From Halovenus halobia (GTDB lineage: Archaea > Halobacteriota > Halobacteria > Halobacteriales > Haloarculaceae): a stretch of 64,000 bases of DNA. Location of the stretch: positions 124,001 to 188,000 of the forward strand of contig NZ_JBLKOA010000002.1 of assembly GCF_051414135.1 (NCBI RefSeq), read 5' to 3'. Made by a program: the position numbers and the translations under genes. Shown here piece by piece: positions 27,068 to 34,984 of the stretch. Numbering within the stretch: the stretch's first letter is position 1; every line of letters begins with the position of its first letter. The notes beneath the pieces were generated by a model. The model had not been told where the DNA came from and did not search any database. It worked only from the letters and a program-made list of their open reading frames with translations.

Positions 27068-27481
27068 TCAGTCGAGTTCGCGGATGGTCACGCTCTGCAT
27101 CCCGTCGCGCAGCGTGGTTTCCTCGATTTCTTTGAGTTGCTCGGCGCTGGCGTCCACGCTGGCGAAATGGTTGCCCGCCAGTTCGCCGGCCGGACTCTTG
27201 AAACAGGTCGGCCCGCAGGGCAACAAAATTTCCTGTTCGTTGCGATAGCCCGGATACAGCAAGAGGTCACCGCGGGAGGGGTAGACCGTGTGATTCTCTC
27301 GGGGAATCTCCGGCAACTCGATTTCGTCGATGTTTATCCACGTCGCGATACCGCTCCAGCGGACGTGCATCAGCTCAGAGTGCAGCGGGAGAAACTCCCG
27401 GACAGCGGCGACAGATTCGGGTGCTCGGTCGTCGTGCAGTTCAGCCGTCAGGGTCGTACCGTCGATATCGAGTTCGATCAT
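27068..27481 (-). CDS. DUF3830 family protein (cyclophilin-like fold)
   Basis: This 137-residue protein contains LHSELMHVRWSGIATWI near 32-48 and a YPSRGDLLLYPGYRNEQEIL segment near 67-86, matching the DUF3830 family as I know it. Members have a cyclophilin-like barrel and occur beside amidohydrolases and ureide or hydantoin genes. The biochemical role is not established. Here it sits between allC and xdhC, overlapping the allC stop by four bases, so it is made together with the ureide enzymes. Confidence 0.75.
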   Translation of the reverse strand: MIELDIDGTTLTAELHDDRAPESVAAVREFLPLHSELMHVRWSGIATWINIDEIELPEIPRENHTVYPSRGDLLLYPGYRNEQEILLPCGPTCFKSPAGELAGNHFASVDASAEQLKEIEETTLRDGMQSVTIRELD

Positions 27482-28749
27482 GTGTCGTGGTGTGTCTCAG
27501 TTGCGAGGGCGAGCAGCGCGTCGGCGAGGACAGTCGTCGCAGCGGTACAGTCCTCCCAGCGGGCCAGTTCCTTCGGCGAGTGAGAGTGGCCGTTTTCAGA
27601 GGCAACGAACAGCAGTCCGGCGTCGGTCACAGTGGCAACCTGCATCGTGTCGTGGCCAGCCCCGGAGTGGACCCGCCGCGTCGGAATCCCGCGCTTTGCG
27701 GCGGCGTCGGCGGCGGTCTGCTGGCAGCGTTCGGACATCGCCGTCGGTGGGACATCGTAGTCACAGGTGAGCGATGTCGAGACGCCACGGTGGCGCTCGA
27801 GTGCGTCGAGCAGTCGGCGGACAGCGTCGAGTTGGCGCTGGATTTCTCTCTGGTCGGTCGCCCGAATATCGAGTTGCAGCGAGGCTGACCCAGGGACGAC
27901 GTTGACGACGTTAGGGTCCACGTCGAGGCTGCCGACAGTCCCAACGGCCGTCCCAGTGCCTGTCTCGGCGGTTGCCGTCGCTCGGCGCTCGACTTCTAAG
28001 ACGAGTTCGCTGGCGGCCGCGAGCGCGTCCGTTCGGTCGTCCATCGCAGTCGTTCCGGAGTGGTCAGCCTCGCCTGCAATAGTGACGTGACAGCGAGTGG
28101 TGCCGGTGATGTCAGTCACGATGCCAAGTGGCACGCCAGCGTCGGCGAGACGGGTCGTCTGCTCGATGTGGAGTTCGAGCCACGCGTCCCAGTCGCCCGC
28201 GTCGAGTCGACCCGTGCCGCGGTACCCGATTGCGTCGAGGGCAGATTCAAGTGTCGTTTCGCCGTCGGACAGTGCCAGCGCTTCCTCGACGCTTCGTTTG
28301 CCCGTCGCAACCGAGGAGCCGAGCACGCCGTCTGCGAATCGGGTTCCCTCTTCGCCGGTGAAACAGACGACTTCGAGGGGGCGGGTTGGGGCCGCCTCGC
28401 TCCGCTGAATCGCACGGACAGCCTCCAGCGCCGAATAGACCCCGAGAACGCCGTCGAAGATGCCACCGCGCGGCACCGAGTCAAGATGACTACCGACAGC
28501 GACCGGGGCAGCCTCGGGGTTGGCCGACGGCGGCGTCCAGCGACCAGCGATGTTCCCAACAGCGTCGACTCTGACATCGAGTCCCGCCTCGCGGAGTCGT
28601 TCACAGAAGTACTCTCGTGCTGCCCCGTTGGCTTCGCTGGCTGGCAGCGCGGTGCGGCCCCGCCCCTCGGCCGCGTCGACGGCACCGAAGGTCGCCGTCT
28701 GCTCGATGGCCGCCCGCAACGACTTGCCGTCGATGGACAGTTGCGACAC
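27478..28749 (-). CDS. allC: M20-family amidohydrolase, probable allantoate amidohydrolase
   Basis: This 423-residue zinc enzyme of the AllC/HyuC/beta-ureidopropionase group has a first metal site in VGSHLDSVPRGGIFDG near 87-102 and a general base and ligand in CFTGEEGTRF. Further ligands and substrate contacts lie in LELHIEQ, the dimerisation loop is GEADHSGTT, and a late His is in SGAGHDTMQV. In this operon the likely reaction is allantoate to ureidoglycine. N-carbamoyl amino acid hydrolase is the alternative. It heads the leftward operon allC, DUF3830, xdhC-type, 2Fe-2S, molybdopterin subunit. Confidence 0.82.
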   Translation of the reverse strand: MSQLSIDGKSLRAAIEQTATFGAVDAAEGRGRTALPASEANGAAREYFCERLREAGLDVRVDAVGNIAGRWTPPSANPEAAPVAVGSHLDSVPRGGIFDGVLGVYSALEAVRAIQRSEAAPTRPLEVVCFTGEEGTRFADGVLGSSVATGKRSVEEALALSDGETTLESALDAIGYRGTGRLDAGDWDAWLELHIEQTTRLADAGVPLGIVTDITGTTRCHVTIAGEADHSGTTAMDDRTDALAAASELVLEVERRATATAETGTGTAVGTVGSLDVDPNVVNVVPGSASLQLDIRATDQREIQRQLDAVRRLLDALERHRGVSTSLTCDYDVPPTAMSERCQQTAADAAAKRGIPTRRVHSGAGHDTMQVATVTDAGLLFVASENGHSHSPKELARWEDCTAATTVLADALLALATETHHDT

Positions 28750-28971
28750 TACTAGGACCCCCGTGTGAGGCAGTCAGTCGACTCCGAAGCGGTGCAGTCT
28801 GGCGTCCCCGGGCGGCGGGTCACCCGGTCGCACCCGCCAGAGGACCCCACGGCTACAGCGAGGAACATCGTGAACACTCTCTCGTTTCCCCCACGAGTGT
28901 AAAAATATTTTGTATATTTGTACGGCTGCGTCTGGTTTTGTTCAGGAGTTGGTGCTGTTTGTACAGGACGC

Positions 28972-28988
28972 GTTCGGACATGCCGAAC
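28972..28988. promoter_or_regulatory. Candidate IclR operator 1
   Basis: GTTCGGACATGCCGAAC is a near-perfect 17-base palindrome with GTTCGG/CCGAAC arms around five bases. It lies in the allC-iclR divergent region. Confidence 0.45.
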
Positions 28989-29117
28989 AGGATATCCAGT
29001 GAAGAGTTGATAGGACAGCAATAGTGAGTTAGAAAAATTATGAAGTCAATAATTCCCCAGACAATCATACGAACGACCAAAAGCAACGGTTCGAACGCGG
29101 GAGAAGCGACAGAGTGC

Positions 29118-29134
29118 GTTCGGTATGCTCGAAC
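29118..29134. promoter_or_regulatory. Candidate IclR operator 2
   Basis: GTTCGGTATGCTCGAAC has the same 17-base span and the same GTTCG/CGAAC half-sites as 28972-28988. It lies about 82 bases before the IclR start. A GTTCGAAC at 29089-29096 sits between the two. Confidence 0.45.
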
Positions 29135-29215
29135 AGACCTGTCATTGTGTCGAATGAACGCAGTTCCCCGCAGGCCCGCCGAAGGTTAATGAGCGTGTGG
29201 GTCGTCGACTGGCCC

Positions 29216-30001
29216 ATGACCGGCGACGACGGACCGCGGACGCTACAGACCGTTACCACGGCCGCGCGTGTGCTCGACGCAGTCCGTGCCCACGACGAAA
29301 TTGGTGCCTCTGCGCTGGCCGAGTCCCTCGACATCTCCAAAAGCACGGCACACATCCACCTCACGACCCTCGAACAGAACGGCTTTCTCGTCCAGACTGA
29401 CTCGGGCTATCGACTCGCGTTCACGTTCACGGTGCTTGGAGAGTACGTCCGCAACCGGAGTCCGCTCTACCGATACGGCAAGCCGGAGGTCGACGACCTC
29501 GCCGAGGAGACCAACCAGTACACCCACATCGTGACCGAGGAGAACGGAACTGGAATCAATCTCTACCAGGTCAAAGGCGACACCAGTATCGAAGGAGAGT
29601 ACCAGACCGAGAAGATTCAACGACGCGACCACCTCCACTACACCGCCGCCGGCAAGGCAATTCTCGCCGCGCTTCCGCGCGAGCGTGTCGAGGAAATCGT
29701 CGACAACCATGGTCTCCCAGCCCAGACAGAGAAGACGATCACCGACCGTGAGACGCTCTTCGACGAACTCGACCGAGTTCGAGAGCGTGGCTTCGCCTAC
29801 AACGACGAAGAAGAAATCGACGGCTTTCGGGCAATCGGCGCACCGATTCGAGACGCCGACGACCGAGTCAGGGGGTCGCTGAGCATCTCTGGCCCGACCA
29901 GTGTTATGAAGGGGGAACGCTACCGCGAGACCCTCCCAGAACGAGTGACTCGCTCTGCCAACGTCATCGAAGTGAACATCAACATGAACAGCCAATCCTG
30001 A
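29216..30001 (+). CDS. IclR-family transcriptional regulator
   Basis: From ATG 29216 (MTGDDGPRTLQT) the product has 261 residues. It has a winged helix-turn-helix at about 8-70 (ASALAESLDISKSTAHIHLTTL region) and an IclR effector domain with HYTAAGKAILA near 130 and EIDGFRAIGAPIRD near 190. It diverges from the allC operon and is the obvious candidate to sense a ureide or purine intermediate. An earlier in-frame ATG at 29189 would add nine residues ahead of the usual N-terminus and is less likely. Confidence 0.88.
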   Translation: MTGDDGPRTLQTVTTAARVLDAVRAHDEIGASALAESLDISKSTAHIHLTTLEQNGFLVQTDSGYRLAFTFTVLGEYVRNRSPLYRYGKPEVDDLAEETNQYTHIVTEENGTGINLYQVKGDTSIEGEYQTEKIQRRDHLHYTAAGKAILAALPRERVEEIVDNHGLPAQTEKTITDRETLFDELDRVRERGFAYNDEEEIDGFRAIGAPIRDADDRVRGSLSISGPTSVMKGERYRETLPERVTRSANVIEVNINMNSQS

Positions 30002-30211
30002 CGCTATGCCGTTCACAATGCTCGGACGCGTTAGCACTCCTCACTGTGTGGCTCTGAAGACAGACCGAAGACAAAATAACAACACTATACATGTTATTGT
30101 AGCTGTCGAGTTGGCAACTACGGCAGGGCTCTGCAAGCGGACCCACAGCCAGACGAGTCGAAAAGCTGTTGGAATAGCTACTTACTTATTCATCCATACT
30201 GACGTGCGTGT
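30002..30211. other. Intergenic region with a 7-bp inverted repeat
   Basis: No gene is seen. AATAACA at 30075-30081 and TGTTATT at 30092-30098 form an exact inverted repeat with a 10-base spacer, possibly an operator for the downstream gene. A TATA-like CTTACTTATT lies at about 30180-30190. Confidence 0.4.
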
Positions 30212-32140
30212 ATGCAGGGTGTTGATGCGACAGAGTCACAGGTGACGGTCCACGCCGTCAACATCGGCGGAATACGCGAGACGGAAGTGGACATTCCGCC
30301 GGGCGTAACTGTGCTCTCTGGCCGGAACGCGACGAACAGGACCTCGTTTCTGCAGACGATTATGGCGGCAATGGGAAGCGACGCTGCGACGCTCAAGGGT
30401 GACGCCGAGGAGGGTGCTGTCGAACTCAGCATCGACGGTGAACAGTATCGACGGACGCTCCACCGCACAGAGGGTGGTGTGCGCTTCGAGGGCGAACCGT
30501 ATCTCGACGACCCGACGCTCGGGAATCTCTTTGCGTTTTTGCTCGAATCGAACGACGCCCGCCAGGCCGTCATCAGAAAGCAGGAGCTCCGAGACCTGAT
30601 CATGGAGCCGGTCGACACCGACGAGATACAGGCCGAGATTGACCGGCTCGAAGCCACCCGAGCCGAGGTTGACGACGAACTGGACGCTGTGGCGGAGTTG
30701 AAAGAAGAACTGCCGGGGCTCGAACAGCGCAAACAGGAGCTAGCGGGCGAAATCGAGCAACGCCGCGAAGAGCTGGCCGCGATAGAGGCTGACCTCGAAT
30801 CGATGGAGAGTGATGTTGAACAGACCCGCGCGGAGAAACAGGAGCTCGACGCAAAACTCGAAGAGCTGCGTGACCTGCGTGCCGACCTCGAAAGCGTCCG
30901 GTCTGATATCGACATCCAGCAGGAGAGTATCGAATCACTTCGAGAAGAGCTTGCGGAGAGTCGTGCGGAACGGGAGGAACTCGACACGCTCGACGGTGAC
31001 CCACAGGCGGTCGAGTCACAGCTCAGACAGCTCCGGACTCGAAAGCGAACGCTCGAATCTGAGGCAAGCGAGCTACAGGATATCCTCCAGTTCAACGAGG
31101 AGATGCTCGACGGAGAGGAGACAGCGGTCAGTGAAGTACTGCGTGACACCGAAGCCGACAACCCAACCGACCAACTCCTCGACGACGCCGAGACTGTCTG
31201 CTGGACCTGCGGGAGCGAGGTGCCCACAGAGCGAGTCGAGCAGACCATCGAGACGCTACGGGAACTGCGCCAACAGCAAACGAGTGAGATTCGCAGTATC
31301 GAGACAGAACTTGCAGAGTTACGTGAGCAAAAGGAACGTTACGAGCGCCAACAGCGCCGCGAAGAGTCACTCGCAGCGGAGATTGCCGACGCTGAAGCCG
31401 AACTCCAGCAGCGCACCTCGCGGCTCCAGCAGTTGCGCGAGCGCCGCGAGCAGTTGAGCGAGGAGGTTGCCGAACTCGAACAGACGGTCACAGAACTCGA
31501 ATCTGAGGAGTTCTCCGAGGTACTACAGCGCCACCGAGAGGCGAACCAACAGGAGTTCGAGCTAGAGCGACTGGAATCCGAACTCGCAGAGGTCACCGAC
31601 CGGATCAAAGCCATCGAGAGTGAACTGGCGCGAGAGACGGAACTACGGGAGCGCCGTGAAACGATTGTCGAGGAGTTACAGGAGCAGCGCACACGGATCG
31701 ACCGGACCGAACGGGAGGCCGTCGAGGAGTTCAACGAACGGATGGCAGAGATTCTCGAAATGTTGCAGTACGATAATCTGGCGCGAATCTGGATCGAGCG
31801 CAAACAGCAGTCGGGCCACAGCGACCGGGACACGACCTTCGAGCTTCACGTGGTCCGAACGACCGAGTCAGGAGCGAGCTACGAGGACACCATCGACCAC
31901 CTCAGCGAGAGTGAACGAGAGGTCACTGGGTTGACCTTCGCGCTCGCGGGCTATCTCGTCCACGATGTTCACGAAACGGTGCCGTTCATGTTGCTCGACT
32001 CGTTGGAAGCAATCGACTCGGACCGACTCGCCGACCTCGTCTCGTATTTTGCCGAGTACAGCGAGTATCTAGTGGTTGCCCTGCTCCCGGAGGACGCACA
32101 GGCGCTGTCGGACGAGTACACGCGCGTCACCGAGATTTAG
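30212..32140 (+). CDS. sph3: Archaea-specific SMC-related protein (Sph3-type)
   Basis: This 642-residue protein has a short ABC head at each end and a coiled coil from about 135 to 555. A central CWTC pair (Cys330, Cys333) resembles the Rad50 zinc hook. The P-loop position reads SGRNATNRTS (about 36-45), without the conserved Lys and glycines, and the Walker B site reads FMLLDSLEAID without the catalytic Glu, so ATP hydrolysis is doubtful. The haloarchaeal homologue beside rdfA in Haloferax has been linked to cell shape, and this gene likewise abuts rdfA. The symbol is by that analogy. Confidence 0.8.
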   Translation: MQGVDATESQVTVHAVNIGGIRETEVDIPPGVTVLSGRNATNRTSFLQTIMAAMGSDAATLKGDAEEGAVELSIDGEQYRRTLHRTEGGVRFEGEPYLDDPTLGNLFAFLLESNDARQAVIRKQELRDLIMEPVDTDEIQAEIDRLEATRAEVDDELDAVAELKEELPGLEQRKQELAGEIEQRREELAAIEADLESMESDVEQTRAEKQELDAKLEELRDLRADLESVRSDIDIQQESIESLREELAESRAEREELDTLDGDPQAVESQLRQLRTRKRTLESEASELQDILQFNEEMLDGEETAVSEVLRDTEADNPTDQLLDDAETVCWTCGSEVPTERVEQTIETLRELRQQQTSEIRSIETELAELREQKERYERQQRREESLAAEIADAEAELQQRTSRLQQLRERREQLSEEVAELEQTVTELESEEFSEVLQRHREANQQEFELERLESELAEVTDRIKAIESELARETELRERRETIVEELQEQRTRIDRTEREAVEEFNERMAEILEMLQYDNLARIWIERKQQSGHSDRDTTFELHVVRTTESGASYEDTIDHLSESEREVTGLTFALAGYLVHDVHETVPFMLLDSLEAIDSDRLADLVSYFAEYSEYLVVALLPEDAQALSDEYTRVTEI

Positions 32141-32773
32141 TCAGTCCGTACAGTCACAGCCACCCCGCCTGATGAGTTCGACAGCGCTGTACTGTGAGCC
32201 ACAGTCTTCACAGAGCACACTCACGTCGACAAACAGTCGGAACTCGCCGAGTGTGATCCGGCCGGTGTCGCGGAGTTGAGTGAGGCTTCGGTCAGCGACC
32301 GACCGGACTCGCTCGGTGAGTCGCTGGAGCGTCTGGACCACACGGTCCGGGCGGGCCTGTTCGCGCTCGTGGTCGTATTCGGCGTTGCGGTACTCCGTGA
32401 GATACGAGCGAATCGCCTGATAACTCACAAAGTCTCCCTCGAGTTGGTCGACATCGACGCCCGCCTGTTCCAGTCGCCGCCGCGCTTCCGTCCGGTTGCC
32501 GCCACTGACATCGTCGTCAGTCAGGAGTCGATAGAGATTGGCACTCTCGCCGTCGACTGTGGAAAGCCCTGCGTCGGCCGCCGCAGCTTCGAGCAAGCGT
32601 TCGTTGAAGTGGTCCGCCAGCGTCCGGAGGCTGTCTCGCTGCTCACCATCAGCTGTCCAGCGGGTCTCGAGTTGGTCACCGAACTGCTGGCCGAGTCCGT
32701 ACTCCTCGATGAGTCGTGCAACCTTGCTCTCGATACGCCGCGACCGACCGTCGTCATCTTCCGGCGCCATCAC
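32141..32773 (-). CDS. rdfA: Rod-determining factor RdfA family protein
   Basis: This 210-residue acidic, mostly helical protein starts MMAPEDDDGRSRRIESKVARLIEEYGL; the second ATG is equally plausible. It has the RdfA-like N-terminal part and a C-terminal CEDCGSQYSAVELIRRGGC segment ending CDC, a possible zinc site. It converges with the SMC-like gene with no base between their stop codons. In Haloferax volcanii RdfA is needed for the rod cell shape, and its neighbour is the SMC-like Sph3. I assign it by family resemblance and this conserved pairing. Confidence 0.8.
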   Translation of the reverse strand: MMAPEDDDGRSRRIESKVARLIEEYGLGQQFGDQLETRWTADGEQRDSLRTLADHFNERLLEAAAADAGLSTVDGESANLYRLLTDDDVSGGNRTEARRRLEQAGVDVDQLEGDFVSYQAIRSYLTEYRNAEYDHEREQARPDRVVQTLQRLTERVRSVADRSLTQLRDTGRITLGEFRLFVDVSVLCEDCGSQYSAVELIRRGGCDCTD

Positions 32774-33253
32774 TACGGTACGTTTTGACGAAGGAAAATA
32801 AATCCGGATGGTCCCAGCCTCGACACGGACCAGTTACGCTGACCAGACACCAGATGTAAGCAATTTGTCCGCATACGGTATCAGTTGTTGCTAAGATAGG
32901 CGACACTTCACAACTTAGTTAAGAAATATTGAACGACTGTACAGCGTGAGAAATCGGATGGGTCTGTCGTGAGATGATAACTGACGACAGAATCACCCCG
33001 CATAATCTGAGTATGTGCATGCGAAACAGCGCCTTATTGCCTGTTTTGTCATATTTTGTCACTAATCCAACGAAGACCTCAGTGTCAAAAGAGTCGCTCT
33101 GAGTGCTGCGCTCAGGCTGTCTCGTCGGCGCGTATCTATTCAACTTACCGACTGTCAGTTAGTGTATAGCGCCAGTAGTATACCTATTTTTCTTATATTT
33201 CTGTGCCGCACTGGCGCAGATCGGGATACTCACACACACAGGAAAGTGGTATC
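32774..33253. other. 480-base AT-rich intergenic region
   Basis: No gene is convincing here. GCGCCAGT at 33169-33176 and ACTGGCGC at 33210-33217 form an exact 8-bp inverted repeat around a T-rich 33-base spacer. CTGAGTGCTGCGCTCAG near 33100 is a small hairpin. Confidence 0.5.
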
Positions 33254-33646
33254 CTACGCCGAGGGGTCAGCCTGCCCGGCCACGATATCGGTGGTAGAGA
33301 TGAGACCGACGACTGTGCCGTCGTCGTCGACAACTGGAAGATGACTAATTCCGTGTGTTGCCATCGTTTCCGCGGCCGCAGTGACTGTCTCCTCCTGTGA
33401 GATAGCGTGGACGTCAGTCGTCATCCACTCTGCAACTGGGTCCGCAGTCGCCCCTGGGCCGGCGGTGGCAACCTCGATGAAATCTGTCGAGGTGAGGATT
33501 CCGGCGGGCTGGCACTCCTCGTCGATGACGACGATAGATTTGATCTCCTGGTCGAGCATTGCGTTGCCGACATCGCCGACGCGGTCATCGTCGTTGACGG
33601 TCAGTACCGGGTCGGTCATCAACTCGTGGACTGGCGTGTCGTCCAT
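33254..33646 (-). CDS. CBS-domain protein
   Basis: This 130-residue protein consists of two CBS motifs: VHELMTDPVLTVNDDDRVGDVGNAML-type at the N-terminus and VAEWMTTDVHAISQEETV in the second half, each ending in a GI(L/S) then S/T-D pattern (GILTSTDF, GLISTTDI). Such stand-alone pairs bind adenine nucleotides and act as energy or redox-state sensors. No partner is evident, and it diverges from the thiolase gene. Confidence 0.88.
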   Translation of the reverse strand: MDDTPVHELMTDPVLTVNDDDRVGDVGNAMLDQEIKSIVVIDEECQPAGILTSTDFIEVATAGPGATADPVAEWMTTDVHAISQEETVTAAAETMATHGISHLPVVDDDGTVVGLISTTDIVAGQADPSA

Positions 33647-33755
33647 ACTATCGGTGAGTAGTTGTCAGAGGGCTTAAATCATGTCCTGACTCTCACTCGA
33701 TGCCGGCCGTGGGCCAACCCGGGTGATTAACCACGGGGCGGGTGTACCGTGACGT

Positions 33756-34886
33756 ATGAGTACGCGACAGCCAGTCGTCGTAAGCGCAGTCAGGACACCG
33801 CAAGGAAAACAGGGCGGCGTCTTCGCCGAAACAGGGAGCGAAGAACTCTCGGTCCCACTCGTCGAGGAGATGGTCGACCAGACCGGAATCGACCCCGAGG
33901 ACGTCGATGATGTCCGGTGGGGCTGTGCGAAACAGGTGAACGAGCAGAGCAACAATATTGCCCGCGTCATTGCGATGCTCGCCCTCGAAGAGTCTGTGCC
34001 AGGGACGACCATCGACCGACTCTGTGCGTCCTCGGCCGAGGCAATCATGAGCGGAGCCGACCAGATTCGAGCCGGAACGCGCGATATCATCGTCGCTGGT
34101 GGCGTCGAGAATATGTCTCGCAACGAGCGCCGGAAAGGAATCGATTCCTACGAGGGAATCGCACAGCAGTACGACGTCGACGGACTCGCAATGGGGATGA
34201 CCGCCGAGAAGGTCGCACAGGAGTTCGAGATTCCGAGAGCACGGCAGGACGAGTACGGCGCACGGTCCCAGCAACGGGCCTGCGCGGCGACCGAAGCAGG
34301 GAAATTCGACGAGGAAATTCTCCCCATCGAGACGGACGACGGGACCGTGAGTGAAGACGAGGGGTTACGGCCGGGGACGACGGCGGAGGGAATCGGCAAG
34401 CTCCCACCGGCATTCGAGGAAGACGGAACAGTGACCGCCGCCAACGCCTCACAGATTTCTGATGGTGCTGCCGGGCTTTTGCTTGTGGCACGAGAAGTTG
34501 CCGAGGAACACGGCCTCGAAATCATGGCGAGTATCGAGGGTCACAACGTCGCCGGCGTCGACCCGACGATGATGGGCGTTGGCCCGGTGCCGGCAGTGCG
34601 GGGCATCTGGGCGGAGAACGGTCGCTCGGCCGAGGAGTACGACCTCGTCGAACTGAACGAAGCCTTCGCCAGCCAGACGCTGTACTGTCAGGACGAACTC
34701 GGGTTTGCTGACGAGCAGTTCAACGTCAACGGCGGCGCAATCGCCATCGGCCACCCGCTCGGCGCCAGCGGCGCTCGACTCCCCGTGACGCTGATTCACG
34801 AACTCCAGCGCCAGGGTGGCGGACTCGGACTGTCGACAATGTGCGTCGGCTACGGGCAGGGCGCGGCCATCGAGTTCCGAGTGTAG
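33756..34886 (+). CDS. Acetyl-CoA C-acyltransferase (thiolase)
   Basis: This 376-residue thiolase carries out the last step of beta-oxidation or the condensation of two acetyl-CoA. The nucleophile is Cys90 in TTIDRLCASS, the His is in NGGAIAIGHPLGASGAR near 330, and the second Cys is in STMCVGYGQGAA. The usual GGG-G C-terminal motif is altered to GYGQG. Other fatty-acid genes nearby (acyl-CoA ligase, two dehydrogenases, MaoC) support a lipid-oxidation role. It is transcribed alone. Confidence 0.9.
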   Translation: MSTRQPVVVSAVRTPQGKQGGVFAETGSEELSVPLVEEMVDQTGIDPEDVDDVRWGCAKQVNEQSNNIARVIAMLALEESVPGTTIDRLCASSAEAIMSGADQIRAGTRDIIVAGGVENMSRNERRKGIDSYEGIAQQYDVDGLAMGMTAEKVAQEFEIPRARQDEYGARSQQRACAATEAGKFDEEILPIETDDGTVSEDEGLRPGTTAEGIGKLPPAFEEDGTVTAANASQISDGAAGLLLVAREVAEEHGLEIMASIEGHNVAGVDPTMMGVGPVPAVRGIWAENGRSAEEYDLVELNEAFASQTLYCQDELGFADEQFNVNGGAIAIGHPLGASGARLPVTLIHELQRQGGGLGLSTMCVGYGQGAAIEFRV

Positions 34887-34984
34887 GCACTCGCGTCGTC
34901 GGGAAAGCGTTGCCGCGTGGTTTCATTTATGATACTCGAACCGAGGAATTAATACTGGTTTAGGAGAGTCACACAAATATTACC

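Noticed and set aside
25850..27583. 577-codon open frame antisense to the XdhC-type and DUF3830 genes
   Set aside because: It is a mirror of two recognisable genes and has Arg/Val-rich non-halophilic composition.
32919..33143. 74-codon minus-strand frame in the gap beyond rdfA
   Set aside because: Basic, cysteine-containing composition and AT-rich codons without family resemblance; no promoter or ribosome site stands out.
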